From: Thuidium tamariscinum
Taxonomy: Eukaryota; Streptophyta; Bryopsida; Hypnales; Thuidiaceae
DNA: 64,000 nt
Direction: 5' to 3'
Assembly: GCA_947034885.2 (NCBI GenBank)
Contig: OX344750.2
Location: forward strand, 36,938,821 to 37,002,820
Below the pieces are notes generated by a model. The model was given only the letters and a program-made list of their open reading frames with translations. It was not told the origin of the DNA and did no database searches. Positions within the stretch are counted from its first letter, which is position 1. Every line of letters begins with the position of its first letter. Below, one piece after another: positions 12,917 to 24,291 of the stretch. A program made the translations under genes and the position numbers.

Positions 12917-13203
12917 CTCCAAAACAAACTTTGACCCTTAATTGAAAATGTGAACAATCCACTCGTAGGCCACTTATAGCTGCTGGTCATATATTTTGCC
13001 CTTTGCAAAGAAATGTCATTTCATTTGTTTAAAAAAGAAATCTAAACAACTTAATAATAGTAAATAGGCACAATACCAATTTGTGGCTCTTTTGGGCATA
13101 CCCATTGTACATGCTATACCAAAGTGATATCTTCAGCTTGGGTGATTTTTGTCACATTTAAAAGATAAGGGGTTGGCTCTAAAGGCAATGGATTGTACTT
13201 TAA

Positions 13204-14121
13204 CCCCTAAAGGACTAACTCGCTTTTGACAATGGAGGTTTTCAATCAATTCTACCACTTTGATATTCTTTTGCACATAGATGTAATTAAATTTTTTAAT
13301 TTTAACTGTACAAAAGTAAAGATTACTATATCTAGTATGAATGGAATTAATTGTAGAAAATTTTAACCGTTAGATCTTTAGATTATAACAATTTTTAATG
13401 ATCAACTTCATAGGCAAAAAAACATAGTTTTTGGAGAATTTTTTTTATAAAAAGATGAATAAAGATTCTTTAACCCCCTAGAAAATTTTATTTGGAGTCC
13501 AAAGAAAATGTAGTATTTTTATATTAAATTTTTTGAAAAAAACAAACAAACTCAAATTTGTACACATTTTCAAATATGAAGACCAAAAAGTCAAATCTAA
13601 GCAAATTTGATCCTACAAAATTCTTAAAAATTTACATATGGATAAATTTTTGAAATTCAACAACTAATGTTATTATCATATTGTTTGGAACATCTCAAAA
13701 AAATTTAGAATCATTTAATTATTTTGTATTGTTAATTACACTAGATTGAACCTTTTATTTTTAAAATTGTTAAAAACAAAAAATTGGATTTCTTTTTCAA
13801 ATATTTTTTTGTTTGTGTGGATTATAGAATAGAAATGTGTAAGAAAATGGGTTTTTTTCCATCTCTACTACTCTTTTCATGAAAAAACATTATTTTTGCT
13901 CCCTTTTCCTATTAGACTACATTCTCGACTATATTTCCGAAATGAATTTTTAACTACTTCTCACATTCAAAATGAGAAAATCAAAACATGCAAAAAGTAT
14001 GTAAACTTCTTTTTCTACAAGATCTTGGTTTACACAATATTGAGATTGGTTTCACCCTTCCGAGAAATTGCCATCAAAAACTTTGAAGAGGACGCATTGT
14101 GTCCTTTTAGTCCTTTTGGGG
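13204..14121. mobile_element. piggyBac-type nonautonomous element (918 bp)
   Basis: Flanked on both sides by TTAA (13,200-13,203 and 14,122-14,125). The left end is CCCCTAAAGGACTAA and the right end, reverse-complemented, is CCCCAAAAGGACTAA. A TTAA duplication plus CCC-starting inverted ends is the piggyBac signature. No transposase ORF is present, so it would depend on a partner in trans. A related end, GGACATTTAGGGG-TTAA, occurs at 26,424-26,440. Confidence 0.6.
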
Positions 14122-14500
14122 TTAAAAGCAACCACTAACACAAGTATATTTTGCTTTCTTCAATGTATCAACAATGTACATTTTGAGAAGGAAGATGGCT
14201 GCTTCTGGGTTTCAATTTTAAAAATTTGTAATGAATTCCATGAAGGTCCATAAAATATGTTGAAAACAGCTTGGGTTCAATGCCAATTCCATATTTCCTC
14301 ATACTCAAATTTACCGAAACTTGTTTCAAGAAGTTTCAGCTTCCTCCACATTTCCAAAATGCAACCAGCTCTTTCAAGAGGTTGCTTGAAGAGCAGACCA
14401 CCTTAGTTTGCAAATCTTGCATTCATAGAGGAATTACGGATGTGAATCATGTGATGTGCGTAGAAATTTCTTGAGCATTGAGTTCCCAACTGAAGCTTAA

Positions 14501-15927
14501 CCCCTCACCGCCCAAGGTCCGACAGACTGTCGCAGCAGCTTTCGGGGACCTAGTCAGAAATGGGCCAATTTTGGCGGATTATTGCAGAATCTTCCAAAAC
14601 TGACCGCATGGATGGAAAGCAACTTTCTAGGCGCTTTAGGAATCATAAATTGCATTCCTTTTGAACGGTGTGATGTTCAAGGATTTGAATCTGATCAAGG
14701 AAGACGAGGGAGTTCTGTCCGCTTTTCTCCGCCCTTTTGAGTACTTCACGATTTCTGCCTAACAGAGCACTGAACGGAATCATAAAAAATTTGGCAAGCA
14801 TTTGTGCACTGGTATGACGAATGCCTCTACAAAATTTCAGGACCAATGGAAACTAAATGAAATCAAGATATGAAGAAGAAAGTAGGGAGGGCATGGGTTT
14901 TTGCTGATGCACTACCGGAACACACCGAATGCCACAGGATGGGTGACCGGATCTCTAGGTAAGCAAACCAGGGGGACCGACTCTGCGACTAACAGGCCCA
15001 CATTCACAACATCTGGACTGTAAATTGGCTTTGTCCAATTGCACAATGTACATTACCAGAAACACTGAGGTAAGCACAAGAGTTCAAAAACACACTACAG
15101 ATGGCCGAAGCTGAAGATTCTCAAAATTGCATCCAACTAGTCCAGTCTGTGGTACAAGAACTTCTACAACAGCACAAAACTGAGGAAGCGGCACCTCAAA
15201 CTAAACTCCGTCTGTAAGTACAAAATTTGCCTAATCGATAAGGCCTTCAAATCCCGTTCAGAATCGCTGTCACAATTTACAATTGCCTAGTCCACAATTC
15301 AAGTCGAAGATGGCCCGGTGTCAGAGGCTGCTGCAGCGACAGTGAAATTCTACCTATGCCGCTTTCCCTTGCCGGCGCGTCCTCCGCTCTTGGAAGCCGA
15401 TCTTGGGGAGTTGAGTTTCAGCTTCAAATTCAACAACCACGCTATACTCATCACAAGCAAGCAAGGGGTCAAATTATTGTGACAATCTAAGGGCCTACCA
15501 CTTCTGGCTATGAAGCTTTCCGAAGCAAGGTTTCCTCACGATCCCACTCCCTTTTCTAAAACTACCCTAGCAAGGACGACCACAATAGGACTCCATTGCC
15601 ACTGCAACAAGGACTTGCACCTGAACGCAGTACTCCTGTGACGGAGTCGGAGCATCCAACGCTCAACTAACCATGACCTAGGAATGCCGGTCAGTTTTTG
15701 GACCGCAAGGACAAACCGCCATGTCCGTTTTTAGACCTCTTACGAATTGCAGCCCTAAAACAAACAAATTGTACTTCATCTGTTGCTGTGAGCGATGCTA
15801 CAGTGTACCTAATCCCCGCACCCTCCATGTCCAGTAATCGCAACTGTGGAATTTTTCTGTCAGCGGTGCTTGGAAGCCAGTGAACAATTCCGTGTGGACA
15901 CATTTGGGCCCCTCGGGCGGTGAGGGG
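14501..15927. mobile_element. piggyBac-type nonautonomous element (1,427 bp)
   Basis: TTAA lies at both borders (14,497-14,500 and 15,928-15,931). The terminal inverted repeats are CCCCTCACCGCCCAAGG on the left and, reverse-complemented, CCCCTCACCGCCCGAGG on the right: 16 of 17 bases match. The interior is GC-richer than its surroundings and holds short ORFs with no transposase similarity that I can see. Good end preservation suggests it is younger than most repeats here. Confidence 0.7.
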
Positions 15928-15931
15928 TTAA

Positions 15932-16700
15932 AGCATGAAATCTTCAGCACCTGTAACTTAAGTCTTATCTTACAGAACTTGCAACTGGAAATTGTCAAAA
16001 CTGTATTGATGTGCTTGTCTCAGTTGTCTGTGTCTTTGTTGTGGCGTGACGTGAAATCAGTCCCACGAAGTCCCTGAGTTTACCACAGGGTAAACGCTGA
16101 AATTTTTATTTTTTACATTAATTTTTATTTTCAAGTTCTGAGTTCATATTTGGCATCAGAGACCCCGAATAAACCCTGGGTGACCCAAACACAGCCAAAA
16201 AACCCAACAAAAACAAAAATCTCAAACCTCAATCAACCCCTAGTAAAATGAGTTTTACCCTACTGGAGCCGCGTTCTGTCGCACCTTCGTGAGACTGATT
16301 TAACGTCTTGCTTTGTTGGGTCCGTCCCCTGCCAGGCTAGCTGGCTTGTATTGTGCTTTCTCTGGCAATGAATTTTCGTTTCATTTGTCCCCCAACAAAT
16401 AAAAAACTGTATTGATGTCCAGAAATTTGGACAACAACCAGTCAGGAAGGAGTAAAAACGATTGTAAATAGTGTTTGACTTGCAAATTAACTGTCCTCCC
16501 GGAAGATTTAATTTAGCATGCACAGTCAGCACAGTCCCTTGAACCTTCAAGTTCTTTTGTCACATAATTTAAGGTGAAAACACCCAAAGCATAAGTTTAC
16601 CACACCGCAGGACGATAACCCCCTCTCTCGTGAAGAGGGACCAGCAGGTCGGATTTACCCTAGAAAACACAGAATTTTTTTAATTTTCATATTTTTTTTC
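15932..16700. other. Spacer with decayed repeats
   Basis: The ORF at 16260-16550 (minus) has no recognisable domain. Near 16,290 the motif GATTTAACGTC also seen near 27,277 and 27,902 occurs. 16,570-16,690 reverse-complemented resembles the repeat at 27,228-27,310. Read as fragments of the R1 family. Confidence 0.35.
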
Positions 16701-16707
16701 CTTCCAA

Positions 16708-17069
16708 TTAAAGTAGGAGTACCTATAACAGATAACTTAAGCATTTCAGCATGTAAGACGTTGAAAATTCACTGCAAAATTGAGCTCAAAATGTACAATG
16801 CAAAAAAAATTCTCAAAAATGAATATTTTATTCAATATAATTACTAAATTTTCATTAGGACCCATTGTGGTTTCATAGATTCACCTATTATGGTTAGTGT
16901 TGGCACTTTTCTAAGCAACAAGGAAGAGAGATGATTCGACAAGAAGGTACAAAAATTGAATATTTTTCCAATTAATAAATAGTGCATTCAAGCCTGTTGT
17001 TCACAATAGGTTAGACCATATGGGCCTTATGGGGGGTTGTTTGAAATAGGTACTTTTACCTTAGCCAGG
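16708..17069. mobile_element. Nonautonomous TIR element, family M2 copy 1
   Basis: The left end has AAGTAGGAGTACCTAT and the right end reads, reverse-complemented, AGGTAAAAGTACCTAT. The same terminal motif bounds elements at 61,561-61,982 and, in variant form, 21,240-21,552. No coding capacity. Confidence 0.45.
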
Positions 17070-18324
17070 CCTCAAAGCAACATTAGGGGAGATTTGAAGC
17101 CTCCGGGAGACCGTGAGTTCCTACAATCTAAAAACGTGAAAATTGCCTACGTAGTCAAGAAAGTGCCATGTCATTAAAAAAATTGAAAAAAAAATTGGAC
17201 TTTTTTTCATATTTTAGGACCCCCCAATTTCTTTTGTAATTTTTTTTGTAATTGTTGGCTTGACAATAGTCAGCAATTACGGGAACAATTTCAGGAATAG
17301 TCCCAAAACAGCCCTTTGGAGGCCTCAAATCCCCTCTAATGATATGGGTGGTTTCCAACATATCCTAGCCTTGGCTCAAAATAGTTTTTAAAATATTTTT
17401 ATCCTTGGTGAACCCAAAATCTACCCTCTTTGTGTCACACTTTGTAGGATGGATTTAGTGTCTTGCTATAGGAGTTGACAAAAAAATAACTTTATAGTAG
17501 TAGCAATCAAGAATCATGCATTTGAAAAAAGAATCCAAATTTCAGGATAAGACATTTAACTATTATTAATTTTCAAAGTGGAAGCTTCCTAGGCCATCAA
17601 AAATATAGTCTAATAATAGGACTAAAATCTAGAGAATCAACATTGAATAAATTCCAATTAAGTATGGAAATGATTTAATTGAACACTAGGGGACAATTTC
17701 AGTAGAAATCTACTTGTTTGGACTAGTTAGATACATGGGCGAGTTTGGATGTTTTTATGTTAAACCGTAAAGGTTTTTAACTATGATTATACAAAAACAT
17801 TCTAAAACTACCATTTCTAGTATAAGTACCAAATTTTGGAGGAAAAAACATTTAACTAATGGATCTTGTAGTACATTATTTTGAAAAGTTGTAGAAAAAT
17901 TTCAAGAAATATCCACTGCAAAGATTGCAAGATATTAGTTGAATTGACCAAATCCTTTTTTTGGCCCTTCAAAAAATTGGGTAATTGCTTTTCACAAGGT
18001 CACGTTTGTATAAAAAATTGTTGAAAATGGTGGATACTCTTTGGATTCATTCTTCAAGGCAAGTTGGCTACATACTTAAAAAAATTTAGACCATTTGGAA
18101 TTGTACAGCATATAGGAAAAAAATACCGAGTAGAAAGAAGTAGAGAATTATTTAAAATACTAAATTGTTAAGAATTTAGTTATGGATTTGATAAATGCCA
18201 ATTCCAACGATTGTAATGTTTTAATAAAAAAATCCACATACTACGATGTTATTTTTTTCAAAAAATATTGAAAATTGACTTAAATAAAGGACTTCAAAGT
18301 TTATTTTAGTGTGGAGAATCCATA
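17070..18324. other. AT-rich spacer
   Basis: No gene seen. Short poly-A/T runs and broken repeats only. Confidence 0.4.
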
Positions 18325-18690
18325 ATTGCCAACAAACTAAATCTCTTTAGAACTTCCATCTCTTTAATGAAACTCAAATGATTCAAAGCTTCCCACAAAC
18401 ATATGAATCTAGAAGAACAATTTCAAATTTATTTTCTTAAGAAGTGATTTTTTAAGAATTTTCTTGGACTACCTACAATAGACTGTTTATAAATCAATGA
18501 AATTACATATTATACAATAACTTTTAACCACATACTCAAAAGTTATGAAAATTGTTGGGCCTTAAATCTACTTTTTGGGTACATGTTCTGTGAAAATTTC
18601 AAAGAAAGAAATCCATTTCTCAATGAGTTGCCCAAAATCACTATTTTGCCTCCAAAAATGCCGTTTGGTCCATTAGGAGTTACCATCACT
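18325..18690. repeat. Dispersed repeat R3, copy 1
   Basis: Collinear with 26,085-26,440. Shared landmarks are ATGATTCAAAGCTT, AAGTGATTTTT, TATGAAAATTGTTGGGCCTT and GTGAAAATTT/GTCAAAATTT, ending in TCCATTAGGAGTTA where the other copy has ACATTTAGGGGTTAA. The TTAA-like end hints at a piggyBac-type element whose other end is lost. Confidence 0.5.
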
Positions 18691-20030
18691 TAATTTGCCC
18701 TCAATTATATAATCCCCTTCCTAAATCCCTTTTGTTGTGACTTTAAGCTAATTTGTAGTGCTCAACAAGCTACAACTTTCTATTCTACACTAGTTGTTAA
18801 ACATTCTTTCAGTGAAAATGTAGAAGTGTTCATGGATTTGGGGGAGCAAAAGGGGACCACTAACATTGCTTATTGGTATTACAAAGAATACTAAAATTGA
18901 ACTATAAACTACAATAATTTGTCCTTCTAGTGAGGGCTTTTAGTGTTGTCTACATGTTTATTTCTGTAGAAAGTGGTACAAAAACTAACATTTTAGTATG
19001 AATTTAGTTTAAATTAGGTTAAATATTTTACAATTAATATGACTTTATTAAATTATAGTCACTAAGAGGGCAAATTATTGTGGAATACTAGCCATTATTA
19101 GATTTATATTGTGCATATGACAATTAGATGGTAGTCATCAGTATGAAATAACATCCATTGACTAATATGACCCAATTTATACCAAGTCTCTACTTTGACT
19201 ATCACATTCTATAACCCCTATATTGTGATGCAATCTACTATTGTAAAGATCACAATTTTTCATTGGATATTAAAAATTGTGCATTTTTTCATAGTATGAA
19301 GTTGTTTTAGCATTATATGTATCCATTACATAGCAACATAGCCTACTAGTCAATGTAAATGCAATCATCAATAGAAGGTGAAGAATGACAATTATTATGT
19401 ATGCTAAAATAGTGGCAAAGATGGCACAATCTTAACTCAAAAGAATCTCTATGTATGCTATATTTATAAGACAATAATTTAATGACAATTGAGATTTACA
19501 AATGCATATATTGTATTGTACAATCTAAAAGTCACCAAGTTAAAATTCCAATAGCCAAGAAGGGTGTCACATTGAACAAACACTTACTACTCCTATAAAA
19601 AAAAATTCACATCATAATAATTTTCACTAAATAAATTGGTTGGCATCTGCTATAAGGAAAATGACCTAGGGCATTCCTTCCTTTGCTATTCTTTCAACTT
19701 GGCTAGAATTGGTTCACCATTCTTATTTTTAATATAAAATTGAATTCAAGTTATCTAGTTCATGACATTCATTGAAGACAATTTTCCTATAAAATCGGTA
19801 GATTCCTACAACCACACACTTTTAGCTCCATATGATTCCTCCAACTATACAACTTGACCTATAGGAAATGAAGTATCTATACTAAAGAATTTGAACTACA
19901 ACAATAAAAAAGTCTTATAACTTAATAACACTTTTGAATAGTTAATACATACAAGAGATAATTGAACATGTTATTACACCAAGGTGAGAGGTTCTAAAAC
20001 AAACGAAGAACTAAAAGAATCTTTTAATAT
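18691..20030. other. AT-rich spacer
   Basis: No gene or clear repeat boundary recognised. Confidence 0.4.
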
Positions 20031-20033
20031 AGA

Positions 20034-20200
20034 GGTATATTTTGCTTTCTTCAATGCACCATCAATGTACTATTAGTTCACATTGTAGGAGGTGTATGCT
20101 TCTTTTGACCATTATGTTTTAACTTCAAAATTTTATAACTAATTCCACAAAGATCCAAAAAATATGAAATGACTTGCATTAGATGTCTATTGCACTTTTT
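20034..20200 (+). repeat. Dispersed repeat R4, related to 14,140-14,260
   Basis: TATATTTTGCTTTCTTCAAT, then CAATGTAC, AATTCCA and AATATG, occur in the same order just outside the right end of the 13.2-14.1 kb element. Diverged and unclassified. Confidence 0.4.
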
Positions 20201-20402
20201 TCCCAAGAAAAGTGTGTTTATCCGCACATGAAATCAGTTCTTAAACAACAACTTTATGAACCTTGTACCTTATAGCATAGGCTAGCAATACCAACTCCAC
20301 CACATCGATCTTTTTGACCTAAACAAGAGTATTTTCTCCATGTTACAAACTAAAAGGAGAAGTGCCCCAATCCAAGTAGCAATGAAGAAGGGTCTGTTTC
20401 TA

Positions 20403-20700
20403 TAAGATAGGGGGCTGTAAAAGCAACCCTTTACCGGCTGATTTGCATTTTGGGGAAGCTAAACTCCTTAAAATAATTTTTAGTAAATTTTTGTGGTAAG
20501 AAAAATGGAATTGGCATCTAACTCAAGTCGTTTCATATCTTTTGGACCTTCATGGAATTAGTTATGAATTTTTGAAGTTGAAAACACAGTGGTTTCTAAA
20601 AGCGACCCCCTCCTGAAATGTACACTTCTGGTACATGTTAGAGGCAAAATCTACCAGATCACTATTAGAGACAGGGTCGTAATATCAACCCTCTACCTTA
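20403..20700. mobile_element. Nonautonomous TIR element, family M1 copy 2
   Basis: The left end is TAAGATAGGGGGCTG and the right end, reverse-complemented, is TAAGGTAGAGGGTTG. The interior aligns with 12,052-12,373. No ORF. Confidence 0.5.
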
Positions 20701-21239
20701 CTGAGATGAAAACTGCTCTTTTATTAAAAGAAACAAAGATCCCATATCTCCAGTAACTTATGAATCCAAAACCTGAGTAGAAAATACTACTCCCTCATGC
20801 TCGGCCAAGCAGTAGCAACACTACAAAGAAAACTTGCTTATTCATTAGAGTTAAGTGTAAAGTGAGTGGAATGCTGGACCATGAGCCAGAGTTTGGGAAA
20901 AACACAACCAAACTTCTTGGAGCACCCAAACTGAGGTCCAAAGAAGTTTGGTGCCGTGTTTCATTTCTACTATTCTCAATTATACCTCCCTCTGCTCTGT
21001 TTCAAACCCAGATGTCCTTTACACTTAACTCTATTGCCACATTAATTTTAATGTGCCCCCCAAAGTGTCCAAAACATGCCAAAATGAAAAAAAGAACCCC
21101 CCCCCACCTCAATCCAATTTTTTTATTAGTATGGTAGTCATTTACTCTAATATACCAATGACATATCTCTCTTTCATTGAAACATTCACAAGACCAAAAA
21201 CAAGAAAACAAGAAAAAATACTAAATCAATACAAATGTA
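20701..21239. other. Spacer without supported gene
   Basis: A 91-codon ORF at 20862-21137 has no recognisable domain and ends in a C-rich run. Nothing else seen. Confidence 0.35.
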
Positions 21240-21552
21240 ATAAGGTAGGAGCACCCATAATTATTAATGTCCAAAAATGCAACACCTACATTTAAATCAA
21301 AACTGACATTGAAACCTACATATTGGCAATGCAAGATGTACACAACCAAAATACTAGAGCTTAGGAGAGCCTAGTATTGATTTGTGGTACACCTATAGGC
21401 AATAATTTTGTAACTTGCTAAATAATACATGCTACAGTGTGTTGAAATCCTCTTTCACTTGCCAATAAGATCAGTCAAAATAATTTTTGCATAGCAATAA
21501 TAGTATGCTCAATTTTCATTCGTGTTGATTATGGGTGCACTTAACTCAACAA
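21240..21552. mobile_element. Nonautonomous TIR element, family M2-like
   Basis: The left end has AAGGTAGGAGCACCCATAAT. The right end near 21,531 reads, reverse-complemented, AAGTGCACCCATAAT. Similar single ends occur at 22,408 and 23,252 within the neighbouring gene's introns. Confidence 0.35.
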
Positions 21553-21992
21553 ATTTTTATCAGGAATCTACACAACTACCTTGCTAAACTCCAACCCATT
21601 TTCAACAAATGCTAAATCCTTCACAGATTTCACAACCAATAAAAAACAATTCACAAGTCAGAACCACAACACACTTGAGTACCAGAAACCAGAACCAAAG
21701 TCTTCAAACTAGAACATGAACCAAAAAAGACTGCAGCAACCCAGAACCCATATCCGGCGTAGTGAGCAACGAAGAGACACAGTACCAAGTTTTAGTATAT
21801 GGCCAGTAAAGAATTGACACAGGAAGGGCCAGTGTCACCAAGTGGAAAGAAGCAATGGTAGAAAACTAGAACAAAGAGAAGGTTGCAAGTTCTAGCATTC
21901 CATGCAAATAATCTACAATCTTTACAAATTAGGTAATGAATGTACACAAAATTTAGACATCCCCATGCCAGACGGGAGAGTCATACTCATTT

Positions 21993-24291
21993 TTATGATC
22001 CAACTACAATGTCAGTGCCAGGTCCTTGGGGTAAATCACCCTTCCATGCCTGAAATTTCTCAAGCATTGCGGTAGTTCGATTTATCAGCTTGTCCACATC
22101 TGCTGTGATCCGAAAGATGTGGCTGAGAGCAGGTTCTACATGATTCTGACTACTTTCGTTAGTTTGATAACCTGTGATCAGAGAAAGCATTCATTAAAAC
22201 ATGAGAAATTATATTGGGCTCATATGACATGGAATGATATAGAAAAAAGCTTCCTATGATATGAATTTTTCGTTATGGAATCACTCTAATAAAAGCATCC
22301 TCCTTGAGCTAGGTTATTCAAATTTAGAGCTTGATTGTGGAGAAATAATATCTTTTGCCACTTGAATATCTCAACACGTACTATTTTTCACAACGACACT
22401 CAGCAAGTAAGGTAAGGACACCCATAATTTCCACTACCGCAGATGTGGACCACTTAAAACATTTGTTCCAAGTGTAGATAACTTGTTCATCATCTACAAT
22501 TAAACTTTGAACCTTAATAACTTTTGCATCCAAATCCCTTTTTAAGGTATTCTTCGGGCAGTTGGTCTCTTTCGTTCATTAGCTAACAAGAAAGCATCAA
22601 GGAGCCAAAGATATATTAGGAGCTGGGCTGGGCGCCAAAGTGGCTATTCTGGATGTCGCTACCTTGATTTTCATTAATACTATCATTTCCAACAGCAGAC
22701 TCTAGATCTGATTGACCTTAGTACATAGAGTCCCAAGAGGTCACTCATCCCAGTAGAACTCCGGGCGAATGGCGTTCAACACCAAAACTCTCATCAGAAT
22801 CCGGTGCAGCAGCCTAAGCATGGCCAGATGATAACAGCGAGTATTGTAAGTTATTAGTGGAACTCATTTGGAAACTAAGTTCAGAAGATCATACCTTCAT
22901 CAGGAGCTGAATCGCTTGCAACAGGTTTGAGTTCGTCGGATGTGATTTGTCTCACATCTTCAACCTGTAAGCCAGGACTGGATTCCGCAATGTCCTGTTG
23001 GTATAGGGTTCTGCTTCCAGTAGGATCTGCATATCAACATATACTCGTTCTAATGAAACTTCTTGGTACTCACTCTACCACTGCAACACTATTTTTGAGG
23101 AGCCCTTGGTATCAAATTAAGATGGGATCATTGGGAGCAAGAATTGCACCTCACCTTCATTACATGACTCCAATGCAGCAGCATTAAGATCCGGTACAAG
23201 TTGAGGCTCCCTAGTACTCTGCTTCTTCTCTGTTCCACTTACAAGCAACGAGATAAATGTAAGGTAGAGATACCTAATGTCCACATACATGTGGCACCCT
23301 AACTTGTATATGGTGGGTACATCTTGATTATGAGAATATACAATTAAACACCACTTACATCAGAGCATGTGTCGAATTTAGGTCATTTACCAATACAATT
23401 TTGAACCTTATTTGGATACAACTCTCCAATGACCTAAATTCGACACACGCTCTGTATACCATATTCCAAAACAAGGCATACTCTGATGCACAAGAACCCC
23501 TGTGCAGTTGCTCTCAAGGAATCAATAGAAATTTAGTCGATTTACAGCAGAGAAATATGCACAACTCTGAAACTGTTTTCTTCGGGTTACTTTCGGTAAT
23601 GGCTTACCGAAAACATGAGCTGTTTGAGACATTGACACTGTTTCGACTCCAGGTATCAGCAGACCGAAAGTAAGAGTTGCACAAAGAGAGGGTTACCTTT
23701 TGCAAAATCTGAGGACGCAATCATTTCTTCAGCGACTGTAGGAGGAATCGTTTCAGGATTTCTCCTCCTCCTCAAAAGCGGCGTTGTCTTGGGTAACATA
23801 CAATCGGCGTCTGACTTAGCAGGCGCAGTAACAATGAAGGCAGACAAATCAGCTTTGATATTTCTCCCATCTCGCACATCCCGACCTTTCTTCACGACTT
23901 TGCCTTTGCTGTCCAGGTCCAGAGGTCTGGCTGCCAGAATCAGAGCCGCAAGTGATGTCTCCTGCATTTCTATCTTCGGCAGAGCCTTGGATCTGCTAGA
24001 GTTCTTAGCCACGACTGGGTTCAAAAATTGGGGCGCGGGCGCACGCGCTAATACGTTAGTCCTTGGGTCCTGTTGCCAACACAATTGCCAGGTGCACATC
24101 AAGCCCACGAACGGGGACCCATGGGACACAAAATCATGCAAATTTGGACAATGCTAGGGTTCAGTCAAATTACTTACCCCAAGAAAAGTTGTCAAAGAGC
24201 TCGCCATTGCCGCATTGGTTTTATTCGCTGGCAGTCCATATTCTTTGCACATAGTTTGGAGTTCACGCCGTGAGAGCTCATTGAAGCTCAT
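21993..24291 (-). CDS. SAP-domain protein, five exons
   Basis: Exons (minus): 24291-24178, 24069-23697, 23229-23155, 23026-22895, 22171-21993. All junctions are GT/AG, phases agree, and the product is 290 residues ending at a TAA. Residues 1-38 form a SAP motif (helix-turn-helix, ELSRRELQTMCKEYGLPAN), which in known proteins binds AT-rich scaffold DNA or acts in RNA and chromatin processes, so a nuclear role is likely. Residues 39-160 are basic with a KKGRDVRDGRNIK stretch and an RRRRN run. The C-terminal 60 residues (about 231-290) look helical (FRITADVDKLINRTTAMLEKF) and could dimerise. The start is the first ATG preceding the SAP helix. The exact orthologue is not recognised. Intron 2 holds a strong hairpin and intron 4 a 5S-rRNA-like sequence, both listed separately. 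Confidence 0.85.
22721..22834 (-). ncRNA. 5S rRNA-like sequence in intron 4 of the SAP gene
   Basis: Read on the minus strand, this stretch follows plant 5S rRNA along about 114 nt: TGCACCGGAT, then a diverged middle, then GGGATGAGTGACCTCTTGGG, which matches the box C region of the internal promoter. The middle part, including box A, is strongly diverged, so it is not a normal 5S gene. It lies in sense orientation in the intron. A possible acceptor (CATGCTTAG) and donor (AAG/GTCAAT) flank it, and reading through in the gene's phase meets a stop quickly. It may be a 5S pseudogene, a fragment of a 5S-bearing TRIM or SINE, or a mimic comparable to P5SM of plant TFIIIA. Confidence 0.55.
23361..23454. 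repeat. 94-nt hairpin with 27-bp arms in SAP gene intron 2
   Basis: Arms 23361-23387 and 23428-23454 are reverse complements with one mismatch (ATGTGTCGAATTT pairs with AAATTCGACACAC), and the loop is 40 nt. The shape and size suit a miRNA or hairpin-siRNA precursor or a tiny fold-back element. No coding role. Confidence 0.6.

Noticed and set aside
14920-14990. Second 5S rRNA-like sequence
   Set aside because: Only TGCAC, CCGGA and AGGATGGGTGACC match; spacing does not follow 5S rRNA, so chance or a very decayed fragment.
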